A stretch of DNA of 64,000 bases from Pseudomonas sp. PDNC002 (GCF_016919445.1 NZ_CP070356.1:1761001-1825000), one strand, 5' to 3'; positions 38,777 through 47,404 are shown, counted from the stretch's first letter. Made by a program: numbers and translations. The notes: generated by a model from the letters alone, not told the origin.

Positions 38777-40131
38777 CCTACTACGCACTTCTCACCACGA
38801 TCGGTGCCGGCAAGCTGGCGAATGCCACCGCGCTGGGCACCACCCTGAAAATCACCCAGCTCGCCGTCGGCGACGGCGGCGGCAACGTGCCGACCCCCGA
38901 TGCCAGCCGCACCCAACTGGTCAACGAAGTCCGCCGCGCGCCGCTGAACCGCCTGAGCGTCGACGCGGCCAACAGCTCGCAGATCATCGCCGAACAGGTC
39001 ATCCCCGAAGACGTGGGTGGCTGGTGGATCCGCGAGATGGGCCTGTACGACGAAGCCGGCGCGCTGATCGCCTACGCCAACTGCGCGCCCTCCTACAAAC
39101 CGCAACTGGTCGAAGGCAGCGGCCGCACCCAGACCGTGCGCATTGTGCTGATCGTCAGCAATGCTGCTTCGGTGGAGTTGAAGATCGATCCGAGTGTGGT
39201 GTTGGCGACGCGGGAGTATGTCGATTCGGCTTTTCTGACGCGAGTGGCGTCGGCAGCCAGCCTCGGGGTTGTCAAACTGGCAACAGCGGCAGAGGTCCAG
39301 GCTGGCACTGAGGCGACTCACAGCATTACACCTGCCTCACTGGCAACTCGAACTGCCACGGAAACGCGCACGGGCCTGATTGAGCTGGCAAGCGCTGCTG
39401 AGGTGCAAGCCAAGATCGATACCACACGAGCGGTCACGCCTGCTGGACTTTCCTCCTGCAAGGCATCCGAGGATGCATCCGGATTGGTGGAGCTCGCGAC
39501 CACTGCTGAAACAGTGTCCGGAGCGGATGCGGAGCGTGCTGTGACGCCGGCGGGTTTGAGCGCTCGAACTGCGACTGACACACGCACGGGGCTGGTGGAG
39601 TTGGCTACTGCCGCAGAGGTCCAGGCTAAGACGGACACCACCAGAGCGATTACTCCTGCCAGCCTGGCGGCGTGCACAGCGACCGAGGCTCGGGCTGGGT
39701 TGGTTGAACTCGCAACGACTACCGAAGCGGCAGCTGGCACAGACACGGAGCGAGCTGTAACTCCCGCAGGTCTCGTGTCCGGCATCAGCTCACGTTTTAA
39801 TGCTGAAAACGTCTGGCGATCTGCGTCTGTGGTCCTGAACGTGGCTGGCGCCGTCAAGTATGAACGCTTGCCCACGGGGCTGGTGCGAATGTTCGGCACA
39901 GTCATTTCTACCGGCAATAGTGAGGGCAAGGGGACTGTGCGGATTAACTTTCCGTTCGCGTTGAGCTCCGTCTGGTCAGTCGTTGCGACTGAGTACCAAG
40001 CCGAGTCGACCGTTGGCTCGGGAATTCAGGCATCTCCCAACGTGGTTACCGGTTCATACGTGGACATCTGCTTCAAAACCTTCCCAAACGGTGCCTTGCG
40101 CATCGACTACCAGATACTTGGTAGCGTCTGA
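38767..40131 (+). CDS. Tailocin tail fibre
   Basis: 454 residues, receptor-binding fibre. Residues 1-155 are the conserved baseplate-attachment domain (YYALLTTIGAGKLANATALG; EDVGGWWIREMGLYDEAGAL). Residues about 165-342 form five tandem repeats of 36-38 residues with core TGLVELATAAEVQA and AVTPAGL. Residues about 343-454 are a unique beta-rich tip that should decide target specificity. From about 39.2 kb the DNA becomes less GC-rich than the N-terminal part, pointing to replacement of the distal half. It is shorter than R2-pyocin fibres (about 690 residues, from memory). No chaperone gene follows. Confidence 0.9.
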   Translation: MAVTYYALLTTIGAGKLANATALGTTLKITQLAVGDGGGNVPTPDASRTQLVNEVRRAPLNRLSVDAANSSQIIAEQVIPEDVGGWWIREMGLYDEAGALIAYANCAPSYKPQLVEGSGRTQTVRIVLIVSNAASVELKIDPSVVLATREYVDSAFLTRVASAASLGVVKLATAAEVQAGTEATHSITPASLATRTATETRTGLIELASAAEVQAKIDTTRAVTPAGLSSCKASEDASGLVELATTAETVSGADAERAVTPAGLSARTATDTRTGLVELATAAEVQAKTDTTRAITPASLAACTATEARAGLVELATTTEAAAGTDTERAVTPAGLVSGISSRFNAENVWRSASVVLNVAGAVKYERLPTGLVRMFGTVISTGNSEGKGTVRINFPFALSSVWSVVATEYQAESTVGSGIQASPNVVTGSYVDICFKTFPNGALRIDYQILGSV

Positions 40132-40314
40132 AGCTGCTTTCTGACAGTTGCTTACGATCAACTGCAGTTTCGTTCCATGAGCCTGTCTGCACTGCCCTTA
40201 CGACGGGGCACGTAAGAGAAAGGCTCGCCACATCAGCACGATGTCCTTTCGACCTGCTGAACGTCCTAAAGCCAACCGCCTCCCGGCGGTTTTTTTATGT
40301 CTGGAGAAAACCCT
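40132..40314. other. Gap where a fibre chaperone gene is expected
   Basis: 183 bases. It contains a 6-bp hairpin (CTTACG / CGTAAG, 40197-40216), a GATGTCCTTTCGAC motif shared with the gpV-gpW gap, and a terminator. I found no frame resembling a tail fibre assembly protein. Confidence 0.6.
40274..40297 (+). terminator. Terminator before the sheath gene
   Basis: AACCGCC, 4-base loop, GGCGGTT, then a T-run of seven. It ends 18 bases before the sheath ATG, so the sheath genes may need read-through or their own start site. Confidence 0.8.
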
Positions 40315-41475
40315 ATGAGCTTCTTTCACGGCGTCACCGTGACCAATGTCGACGTCGGTGCGCGCACCATTGCGCTGCCGTCGTCCTCGATCATCGGCCT
40401 GGTGGATACCTTCACCCCCGATAGCAAGCTGACCGCCCAGGCCGATGTGCCGGTGCTGCTCACCAGCCTGCGTGAAGCGGCCGCCGCCTTCGGTACCGCG
40501 TCGGCGATCTACAAGTCCTGCACCGCCATCTTCACCCAGTCCGCCGCGGTGGTCGTGGCGGTGGGCGTGGCCAAGATCGAGGATGCGGCACAGCTGACTT
40601 CCGCGATCATCGGCACCGTCACCGAGGCCGGCCAGCGTACCGGCCTGCAGGCGCTGCTCGATGGCAAGTCGCGCTTCAATGCCCAACCGCGCCTGCTGAT
40701 CGCGCCGAAGCACTCCGCCACCCAGGCCGTGGCTACTGCCATGGGCGCTCTGGCCGAGAAGCTGCGCGCCATCGCCATTGTCGACGGCCCGAACACCACC
40801 GACGAGGCAGCAATCGCCTACGCCGAAGAGTTCGGCAGCAAGCGCATCTACCTGGTCGATCCGGGTGTGCAGTACTGGGACACCACCAGTAGCGCCACTG
40901 TTGGCGCACCGGCATCCGCCAACGCTGCCGCGCTGTTCGCCTGGACCGACAGCCAGTACGGCTTCTGGTCCTCGCCGTCGAACAAGGAGCTGCTCGGCAT
41001 CACCGGCACCGGCCGCCCGATCGAGTTCCTCGACGGCGACGAGACCTGCCGCGCCAACCTGCTCAACAACGCCAACATCACCACCATCATCCGCGACGAC
41101 GGCTATCGCCTGTGGGGCAATCGCACCCTCTCCAGCGACGCCAAGTGGGCCTTCGTGACCCGCGTGCGGACCATGGACATGGTGATGGACGCGATCCTCG
41201 CCGGGCACAAGTGGGCGGTCGACCGGGGCATCACCAAGACCTACGTGAAGGACGTCACCGAGGGCCTGCAGGCCTTCATGCGCGACTTGAAGAACCAGGG
41301 CGCGGTGATCGACTTCGAGGTCTACGCCGACCCGGAACTCAACACCGCCAGCCAACTGGCCCAGGGCAAGGTGTACTGGAACATCCGCTTCACCGACGTA
41401 CCGCCTGCCGAGAACCCCAACTTCCGCGTCGAGGTGACCGATCAGTGGCTCACCGAAGTCCTGGACGCAGCTTAA
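40315..41475 (+). CDS. Tailocin contractile sheath protein (FI)
   Basis: 386 residues, phage tail sheath family. MSFFHGVTVTNVDVGARTIALPSSSIIGLVDT is the usual N-terminal handshake region (quoted in two blocks by the family as HGVTV and SSIIGLVDT). The C-terminus shows YADPELNTASQLAQGKVYW and FRVEVTDQWLTEVL. It polymerises around the tube and contracts to drive it through the target envelope. SD: CTGGAGAAAACCCT. Followed 12 bases later by the tube gene. Confidence 0.95.
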   Translation: MSFFHGVTVTNVDVGARTIALPSSSIIGLVDTFTPDSKLTAQADVPVLLTSLREAAAAFGTASAIYKSCTAIFTQSAAVVVAVGVAKIEDAAQLTSAIIGTVTEAGQRTGLQALLDGKSRFNAQPRLLIAPKHSATQAVATAMGALAEKLRAIAIVDGPNTTDEAAIAYAEEFGSKRIYLVDPGVQYWDTTSSATVGAPASANAAALFAWTDSQYGFWSSPSNKELLGITGTGRPIEFLDGDETCRANLLNNANITTIIRDDGYRLWGNRTLSSDAKWAFVTRVRTMDMVMDAILAGHKWAVDRGITKTYVKDVTEGLQAFMRDLKNQGAVIDFEVYADPELNTASQLAQGKVYWNIRFTDVPPAENPNFRVEVTDQWLTEVLDAA

Positions 41476-41487
41476 GGAGAACCCCAG

Positions 41488-41991
41488 ATGATTCCGCAGA
41501 TCCTCACCAACACCAACCTCTTCGTCGACGGCGTCAGCTTTGCCGGTGACGTACCGTCCCTCACCCTGCCGGCCCTCAAGGTCAAGACCCAGGAGTACCG
41601 TGCCGGCGGCATGGATGCACCGGTCCTGCTCGACATGGGCCTGGAGGCGATGGAAGCCAAGTTCACCACCAACGGCGCGCGCCGCGAGGCGATGAAGTTC
41701 TTCGGCCTGAGCGACCAGGGTTCCTTCAACGGCACCTTCCGCGGCTCGTTCAAGACCCAGAAGGGCGGCACCGTGCCGGTGGTCGCCACCGTGCGCGGCC
41801 TGCTCAAGGAAGTCGATCAGGGCGAGTGGAAGGCCAACGAACTGGCTGCCTGCACCTACAGCGTGGCGGTCACCTACTACAAGCTGGAAATCGAAGGCCG
41901 CGAGATGTTCGAAATCGACCCGGTCAACTCCGTGCGCAAGATCAACGGCGTTGATCAGCTCGCCGCGCTGCGCGCTGACCTGGGCGTCTGA
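41488..41991 (+). CDS. Tailocin tail tube protein (FII)
   Basis: 167 residues, P2 FII family: MIPQILTNTNLFVDGVSFAG, LPALKVKTQEYRAGGMDAPV and the C-terminal YYKLEIEGREMFEIDPVN. Forms the inner tube whose insertion depolarises the target membrane. SD: AAGGAGAACCCCAG. Confidence 0.95.
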   Translation: MIPQILTNTNLFVDGVSFAGDVPSLTLPALKVKTQEYRAGGMDAPVLLDMGLEAMEAKFTTNGARREAMKFFGLSDQGSFNGTFRGSFKTQKGGTVPVVATVRGLLKEVDQGEWKANELAACTYSVAVTYYKLEIEGREMFEIDPVNSVRKINGVDQLAALRADLGV

Positions 41992-42002
41992 GGAGAACCC
42001 TG

Positions 42003-42344
42003 ATGCAAGACTCCGTCAAACAGCCCGCGTGGCTGAACCTGTCCGACGACGCGGCGGTGGTGAAGCTGTCCCGCCCGACCTCCTGCAATGGCGTCGAGGT
42101 CGACGCCCTCACCCTGCGCGCGCCGACCGTGCGCGACATCCGCCTGGCGAGCAAGGTCGCCAGCGATGACGAGGAGCGCGAACTGCAATTGTTCGCCTCG
42201 TTGGCGCAGGTGAGCCGCCAGGACCTGGAGGGGCTCAAGCTCAGCGACTACCAGCGCCTGCAGCACGCCTACTTTCGCCTGGTGCGAGAGGACGCGGATG
42301 AGCTTCGCGCGGATGCGCCAGCTGGCGCGGCGACTGGCGGCTGA
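42003..42344 (+). CDS. Tailocin tail assembly chaperone, GpE-like
   Basis: 113 residues of the tail-assembly chaperone class: TLRAPTVRDIRLASKVASDDEERELQ and LEGLKLSDYQRLQHAYFRLV. It lies between tube and tape measure, as in P2-like tails. Its 3' end overlaps a second small frame by 47 bases, matching the E/E' pair. Confidence 0.88.
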   Translation: MQDSVKQPAWLNLSDDAAVVKLSRPTSCNGVEVDALTLRAPTVRDIRLASKVASDDEERELQLFASLAQVSRQDLEGLKLSDYQRLQHAYFRLVREDADELRADAPAGAATGG

Positions 42345-42423
42345 GTCGGGCTTCACGGCCGGCGAACTGGAGCGCATGACCCTCAGCGACCTGCGTTGGT
42401 GGCTGGGGGACGAAGCGGGCTAG
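42298..42423 (+). CDS. Tail assembly chaperone second product, GpE'-like
   Basis: 41-codon frame starting MSFARMRQLARRLAAESG and ending LRWWLGDEAG. The WW near the C-terminus and the position match the E' part of P2-type chaperone pairs. It lies in the +1 (equivalently -2) frame relative to E. A GAGAGGACGCGG ribosome site favours separate initiation; no slippery run is evident in the overlap. Confidence 0.65.
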   Translation: MSFARMRQLARRLAAESGFTAGELERMTLSDLRWWLGDEAG

Positions 42424-42433
42424 TTCGCCCGTA

Positions 42434-42460
42434 AGGAGGCACCGTGCTCCGGTGCCTCCT
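42434..42460 (+). terminator. Hairpin before the tape measure gene
   Basis: AGGAGGCACC, 7-base loop, GGTGCCTCCT: a perfect 10-bp stem with no T-run, starting 10 bases after E' and ending 20 bases before the tape measure ATG. It may lower expression of the low-copy tape measure protein relative to sheath and tube, or process the mRNA. Confidence 0.6.
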
Positions 42461-42479
42461 GTCGTCAGAGGGGAGTGAA

Positions 42480-44300
42480 ATGAATATGAGTGAAAGCCCA
42501 AGGGTGACGGTAGTCCTCGGCCCCGAATTGGGGGAGGCATTAGGGCGGTCGCTTGGCGGGACGCTGAAGGACTCGCTCGGTCTGGCCGTCGCCGATGCCT
42601 TGCTGCGCCTGGAGAGTGCCCGCGCTGGTCGTGCCACGGAGCGAGCAGGCGGCGCACCGCCGAGCCTGGATCTGCATCAATCGTGGCGCGACGGGGCGCA
42701 AAGCGGGAACGACCTGGCTCAGCAGACTCTTGAAGCCCTCCGAGAAATTGCCACGCTGCTTCGTCAACCGGGAGCCGTAGCGGCGCGACCCGTCGCAGGA
42801 CCGCTCGGCAGCACCGCAACTGCCTTGCCACCCGTCGCGTACGAGTGGTCCAAGAAAGAATCCGCGATTCCCGAGGCCTTCTCCGGTCCCAAGGAGGCCG
42901 CGGTATTCGGACTTCGCAATGCGCTCCAGTACGAGCAGCGCATTCAGGAAATTGCCGTCAGGGGAGGATTGGCGCCGGGCAAGGCATCCGAGACCCTGGT
43001 GGCGAAGCAGGTCGAAGCGGCTGCCAGGGGCAGCGGCATGGATTCCAGCGCTGCGCTGGATATGGTCCGACTGATGATGAATGCCGGACTCACGCTTGAG
43101 AGGAGCCTGCAATATCTGCCCGCGGCGACAAAGCTTCAGTACGGCAAGGCGCTGACATCTGAAGCTGTGGTGGGCCTTGTCACGAATATCCAGCAGCAGG
43201 GCAGCGGCGATGCGGCGGAAGTGGAGCGCGGCCTGGGTGTGATCTCCTGGCGCGCCCGGCAGGAAGGCGTGTCCGTCGAGCAGTTGGTCCGCCGATTGGA
43301 CGCCGATCAGGACGCACGTTCCTGGAAGCAGGTTCTGCAGCGTCCCGAGCAGATGCTGGTCGATCCTGGCGTGGAATTGCAGAGCTCAGTCGATGCTCGA
43401 CGCAATACCGTGCAGGGGCGGCGTAATGCTGCGGAGAATGCCCTGGGCGGCATGCTCCAGGCCGGCGGGAGCGTTAGCCTGAGGGCAATGGATGCGGGGT
43501 TGCCAGCGGCCACGGGCGTTGCCACAGGTTTGACTCGGGCAGCCTCTCTGGATGGCGCGCGGATGGCTCTGGCAACGCTTCAGTTCGGTCTGGCACAGGA
43601 CATGGTTGCCGACTTTGCTGCGGGGTTGGGCTACGAAAAACAAGCGCAGGGCATTCGTTCCCTGGACCTCGGTCCGCTGCGATCTCCTGGAGCCTTTATC
43701 GATTATTTTCGGGAGCGGCTGGCGGGCGAGAAGCCGTCGCCCAATGCCTCGGCGACAGGGCGCCTGCCATCACTGGGGCAGGCTCTGAGCCAGACTCTGC
43801 AGCACCAGACGCTTGTTCAGATCAGCCCTGTCTCTCCCAACGAGTCGTTGCTTGATCGTTGGCGCGCTGTGGGCGGGGCCGTTGGTGCTCCGGCAGACTC
43901 TCCGACGGTGGGCCCCTCGGTTGCTGGCGTCGTGGGTGGAGGACTGCTCGCTGCCTTGATGTTTTCCCCGATGGGCAGTCTGATCGGAACCACCCTCGGC
44001 ACCCTGGCGGGCCAGGACGCTGGCGACAACGGGGCGGCGGCAAAATCGGGCACATCCCGCGATGCGGAGCACACGCCGGTGCAACCACCATTGAGCGATC
44101 CCGGCTCTGTCAGCGGTGCCTTGGCCCCAGACCAGGCGCAGAACTGGACGTTCTCTCCGCAGATCAGCATCAACGTAGCCGGCAATGTCAGCGACCCCGA
44201 TCAACTGGCCAACGAACTGCTACCGCGCTTGCGGCGGATGCTGGCGGATTTCTCTCAGGACCGGCAGCGCGATGCGCTGTTCGACATGGCCGTGGTTTAA
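42480..44300 (+). CDS. Tailocin tape measure protein
   Basis: 606 residues. Long helical protein with a hydrophobic glycine-rich segment near residues 488-518 (VAGVVGGGLLAALMF and MGSLIGTTLGTLAG). The end, SDPDQLANELLPRLRRMLADF, is typical of P2 GpT-type tape measures. It sets tail length; the PAO1 protein is, from memory, about 750 residues, so this particle may be shorter. The start at 42480 has AGAGGGGAGTGAA; a second ATG two codons later is possible. Confidence 0.88.
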   Translation: MNMSESPRVTVVLGPELGEALGRSLGGTLKDSLGLAVADALLRLESARAGRATERAGGAPPSLDLHQSWRDGAQSGNDLAQQTLEALREIATLLRQPGAVAARPVAGPLGSTATALPPVAYEWSKKESAIPEAFSGPKEAAVFGLRNALQYEQRIQEIAVRGGLAPGKASETLVAKQVEAAARGSGMDSSAALDMVRLMMNAGLTLERSLQYLPAATKLQYGKALTSEAVVGLVTNIQQQGSGDAAEVERGLGVISWRARQEGVSVEQLVRRLDADQDARSWKQVLQRPEQMLVDPGVELQSSVDARRNTVQGRRNAAENALGGMLQAGGSVSLRAMDAGLPAATGVATGLTRAASLDGARMALATLQFGLAQDMVADFAAGLGYEKQAQGIRSLDLGPLRSPGAFIDYFRERLAGEKPSPNASATGRLPSLGQALSQTLQHQTLVQISPVSPNESLLDRWRAVGGAVGAPADSPTVGPSVAGVVGGGLLAALMFSPMGSLIGTTLGTLAGQDAGDNGAAAKSGTSRDAEHTPVQPPLSDPGSVSGALAPDQAQNWTFSPQISINVAGNVSDPDQLANELLPRLRRMLADFSQDRQRDALFDMAVV

Positions 44301-44309
44301 GGAGGCGGT

Positions 44310-45179
44310 ATGGCGTATTGGCAACAGATGCAGAACGGCCTGTCGCAGCTAGCCCAGGCAGCCGAGGATGGCCGCCGCGACCTGGACGAGGTGATCGCGC
44401 CGGTGAACGGCGCCGTCAGTGAAATCCGTGGCGCGGCCGGCGAGCTGGAAGGTTTGCCGGGTGTTTCGCCGGAGATGGCGGGCAAGGTGCAGCGTGCGAT
44501 GCAGGGGATCGAGCGCGCGCAGGTGAAGGTCAACAAGGTGGTCAACACCTACAACAGCGCTGCGCGAGCCTTGAAGGGCATCGATGAACGCATGCAGGGG
44601 TTGGGCGAGCAGGTGGACCGGGCCAGGAAGGCGGTGGACAAGGTCATCGGCAAGGTCGGTGATTCGCTGGGTTCGATACTGCCCAGCTCGGTACTGGCGC
44701 CCAAGCCCTCGCCGGGTGATTTCATGTGCGCGATCCCCCAGCCGCATCTGCTGGTCATGACGGTGCTGGGTTCGCAGACGCAGTTCTACTTCAATATCGA
44801 CACGGTGCCCTTCGAATCGGCGATTCGCACCAGCCAGCTCACCTGGAAGGAGCAGGCGCGGCTGGGCCGCCGGGGGGCGCTGCAGTACGTCGGCGTTGGC
44901 ACGGAGACGCTGCAGCTGAAGGCGACGATCATGCCGGCCTTGTCGCGAGTCGCGGGTCAGCGTGTGGGGTGGGAGAACCCGAACCAGCTGCGCGAGATTG
45001 CCTTGAGCGGCAAACCGGTGAGCCTGATCAGCGGCTACGGGGATCCCCTGGGAACCTGGTGCCTGACCAAGGTCACCGAGACACAGAGTTCTTTGCTCAC
45101 CAATGGTCTCCCTCGTAATCAAGCCTTCGAACTGGAGTTCAACCGCTATGGCGACGACAACGATCTATCGCAGCAGTAA
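44310..45179 (+). CDS. Tailocin tail protein GpU with N-terminal coiled coil
   Basis: 289 residues. The C-terminal half (about 150-289) is a P2 GpU domain: LVMTVLGSQTQFYFNIDTV, WKEQARLGRRGALQYVG and KPVSLISGYGDPLGTWCL. The N-terminal 130 residues are helical, with heptad-like LAQAAEDGRRDLDEVIAPV and a Lys/Val-rich coil. They are an addition relative to the short P2 protein, as in PA0626. SD: AAGGAGGCGGT, 7 bases after the tape measure stop. Confidence 0.88.
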   Translation: MAYWQQMQNGLSQLAQAAEDGRRDLDEVIAPVNGAVSEIRGAAGELEGLPGVSPEMAGKVQRAMQGIERAQVKVNKVVNTYNSAARALKGIDERMQGLGEQVDRARKAVDKVIGKVGDSLGSILPSSVLAPKPSPGDFMCAIPQPHLLVMTVLGSQTQFYFNIDTVPFESAIRTSQLTWKEQARLGRRGALQYVGVGTETLQLKATIMPALSRVAGQRVGWENPNQLREIALSGKPVSLISGYGDPLGTWCLTKVTETQSSLLTNGLPRNQAFELEFNRYGDDNDLSQQ

Positions 45180-45360
45180 TGGCGACGTATTGGATCAGCT
45201 CTGCCATCAGCGCTACGGCCACCTCAAGGGCTGCGTGGAAGCGGTGTTGAATGCCAATCCTGGCCTGGCCGATGAGCCACAACCACTGCGCTCGGGCGTG
45301 CTGATCCGCATGCCCGAGCTGGCGGCGCCGGACAACCCGCAGGTCCGCTTGTGGGATTGA
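45148..45360 (+). CDS. Tailocin tail protein X (LysM-like)
   Basis: 70 residues, P2 GpX family, LysM-like: TTIYRSSNGDVLDQLCHQRYG, then VLNANPGLADEPQPL and LIRMPEL. It overlaps gpU by 32 bases in another frame. Usual order U-X-D. Confidence 0.92.
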   Translation: MATTTIYRSSNGDVLDQLCHQRYGHLKGCVEAVLNANPGLADEPQPLRSGVLIRMPELAAPDNPQVRLWD

Positions 45361-45378
45361 TTCGGCTGTTCCATCCAG

Positions 45379-45403
45379 GCCCCGCGCAAGCGGGGCTTTT
45401 TTA
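45379..45403 (+). terminator. Terminator between tail X and gpD genes
   Basis: GCCCCGC, 4-base loop, GCGGGGC and six T, in the 55-base gap. It partly insulates gpD and the lysis genes from the structural genes. Confidence 0.82.
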
Positions 45404-45415
45404 TTCGGGTGACCC

Positions 45416-46420
45416 ATGAAACCTGTCTTTCGCATCGTCGCCGATGGGCGCGACATCACGGCACAGGTCAACGACCGCGTGCTCGAGCTGGAAGTGACCG
45501 ACAAGCATGGCCTGGAATCGGACACGCTTTCGCTCACTCTCGACGACCGCGCCGGCACCGTGGCATTGCCTCGGCGTGGCGCAGAGCTGGCGTTGTACCT
45601 GGGCTACGGGGAAACGGGTGTGGCCCCGATGGGGCGCTACAAGGTTGACACCATCACCTTCAGCGGTGCGCCGGACACCCTGGTGATCAAGGCCAAGTCT
45701 GCGGACTCGCGCAACCTCGCAAAGTCCATACGCAGTGACAGCTGGGAGAACGTGACGCTGGCGGAGATCGTCGAGCGCATCGCCGCCCGCAACGGCTGGA
45801 AAGCCCAGTGCGAGGTGAAGACGCGGATCGTCCGCGCGGACCAGATCAACGAGTCTGACTATCACTTCATTACCCGGCTGGCGCGGCAGTACGACTGCAC
45901 GGCAAAGATCGCCGATCTGAAGCTGCTGGTCATGCCGCGTCAGGCTGGCCGCAGCGCATCGGGGCAGTCGCTGGACTCCGTGCTACTCAAGCGCGAGGAC
46001 GTCAGCTCCTTCAGCTTCACCCTAGATGATCGCAAGGTCGTCGCGAAGGTGGTCGTGCCTTACCAGGGGGCCGACGGGACACTGAAACTGGTGACGGAAA
46101 CCAACCAGCACGCGCCCAGGAAGGTGCTGGCCGAGTACGTCGAACGCCATGTCCAGGCCAACGAAGCAGCGGCGCAACAACTGGCCAAATCGCGCCTGGC
46201 GGACTTCAACCGGCAGACCGCTGGCGTTCGCCTGCAACTGCCTGGCCGCACTGATCTGTTCGCCGAGTGCCGCGTCGAGCTGAGCGGCTTCAAGGCGGGG
46301 GTCGATGGCGTTTACCTGGTCGATACCGTTACCCAGCACTACGACGCGAACGGCTGGACCACCCGTGTGCTGTGCAATGGCGGCAACGATGGCAAGGCGC
46401 AGGCGGGGGAGGGCGGCTGA
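45416..46420 (+). CDS. Tailocin baseplate hub, GpD-like
   Basis: 334 residues, Phage_GPD family (T4 gp27-like hub): MKPVFRIVADGRDITAQVND, then DTITFSGAPDTLVIKAKSAD, NESDYHFITRLARQYDC and FKAGVDGVYLVDTVTQHYDA. Carries the spike. The stop is followed one base later by the endolysin ATG. Confidence 0.93.
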   Translation: MKPVFRIVADGRDITAQVNDRVLELEVTDKHGLESDTLSLTLDDRAGTVALPRRGAELALYLGYGETGVAPMGRYKVDTITFSGAPDTLVIKAKSADSRNLAKSIRSDSWENVTLAEIVERIAARNGWKAQCEVKTRIVRADQINESDYHFITRLARQYDCTAKIADLKLLVMPRQAGRSASGQSLDSVLLKREDVSSFSFTLDDRKVVAKVVVPYQGADGTLKLVTETNQHAPRKVLAEYVERHVQANEAAAQQLAKSRLADFNRQTAGVRLQLPGRTDLFAECRVELSGFKAGVDGVYLVDTVTQHYDANGWTTRVLCNGGNDGKAQAGEGG

Positions 46421-46421
46421 G

Positions 46422-47051
46422 ATGCTCATCGATGAACGCCAGCTCCTGCTGATCCTGCCCAACGCCCGCCCGGTCGCGGGCGATTTTTTGTCGGCGCTCG
46501 ATGTTGCCATGCGCGAATTCGGCATCGACACACCGCTGCGCATTGCCGCCTTCATTGCCCAGGTCGGCCATGAAAGCACCCAGCTGACCAGTTGTGTGGA
46601 AAACCTGACCTATAGCGCCCAGCGGTTGGCTGCCGTTTGGCCTCGGCGCTTCCGCAGTGCCGACGGCTCTCCCACGGCGCTGGCGCGGGAGGTGGCGTAC
46701 CAGCCGGAGCGCATCGCCAACCTCGTCTACGCCGGGCGCAACGGCAATGGCGATGAGGCGTCCGGCGATGGCTGGCGCTTTCGAGGGCGCGGTCTGCTGC
46801 AAGTGACCGGACGCAGCAATTACCGCTCTGTCGGAGAAGGACTCGCGCAGCCCTTCGTTGCCCGGCCGCAGTTGCTGGCTGAACCGCGCTGGGCGTGCCG
46901 GTCTGCCGCCTGGTGGTGGCAGCGCAACGGGCTCAACGAACTGGCCGATACGGCGTGCTTCGAGGACATCACCCGGCGCATCAATGGCGGGTTGAATGGC
47001 CTGGAGGCGCGTGTTCGGCTGTGGCGGCGCGCACAGGAGGTGCTGGCATGA
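46422..47051 (+). CDS. Tailocin endolysin, GH19 family
   Basis: 209 residues, glycoside hydrolase 19 fold used as a muramidase/chitinase-like lysin. The catalytic Glu is in AQVGHESTQLTSC. The second motif is GWRFRGRGLLQVTGRSNY. It has no signal peptide, so export depends on the holin. Same position and length as PA0629 (recalled). ATGA overlap with the spanin gene. Confidence 0.93.
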   Translation: MLIDERQLLLILPNARPVAGDFLSALDVAMREFGIDTPLRIAAFIAQVGHESTQLTSCVENLTYSAQRLAAVWPRRFRSADGSPTALAREVAYQPERIANLVYAGRNGNGDEASGDGWRFRGRGLLQVTGRSNYRSVGEGLAQPFVARPQLLAEPRWACRSAAWWWQRNGLNELADTACFEDITRRINGGLNGLEARVRLWRRAQEVLA

Positions 47052-47404
47052 ATCGCTTCTGGCTGGCGCTGGGCCTTGCTGGCTTCCTGTTCGGCGGCAT
47101 CCTGGGCGGGTGGCTGGCGGCGGGATTCTATGGCGGGCAGCTGGAGAGCCTGCGCCAGGAGCAGGCTCGCTGCCGCGACGCCGGCAAGGCGTTGGCGTCG
47201 GAACTGGCCCAGCAGAACGCTCAGGTCGAGGCGCTGGAACAGGCTGCCCGCCTGCGTACCGTCGCTGCCGACCACGCCTTGGACCAGGCTCGAAAACAGG
47301 CGCAGAGCCATGAAACCGCTGCCCGCCGGCTGTTGTTGGAGCGCAGCGAGGGCGATGAGTGCGCCGTGGTTCGTCAACTGATCGACCGGGAGCTGATGCG
47401 ATGA
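47048..47404 (+). CDS. Inner-membrane spanin (Rz-like)
   Basis: 118 residues: one N-terminal membrane anchor (FWLALGLAGFLFGGILGGWLAAGF), then a long periplasmic coiled coil (LRQEQARCRDAGKALASELA and repeats of Glu/Gln/Ala). Pairs with the lipoprotein encoded next to bridge and fuse the membranes during lysis. Overlaps neighbours on both sides by four bases. Confidence 0.82.
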   Translation: MNRFWLALGLAGFLFGGILGGWLAAGFYGGQLESLRQEQARCRDAGKALASELAQQNAQVEALEQAARLRTVAADHALDQARKQAQSHETAARRLLLERSEGDECAVVRQLIDRELMR

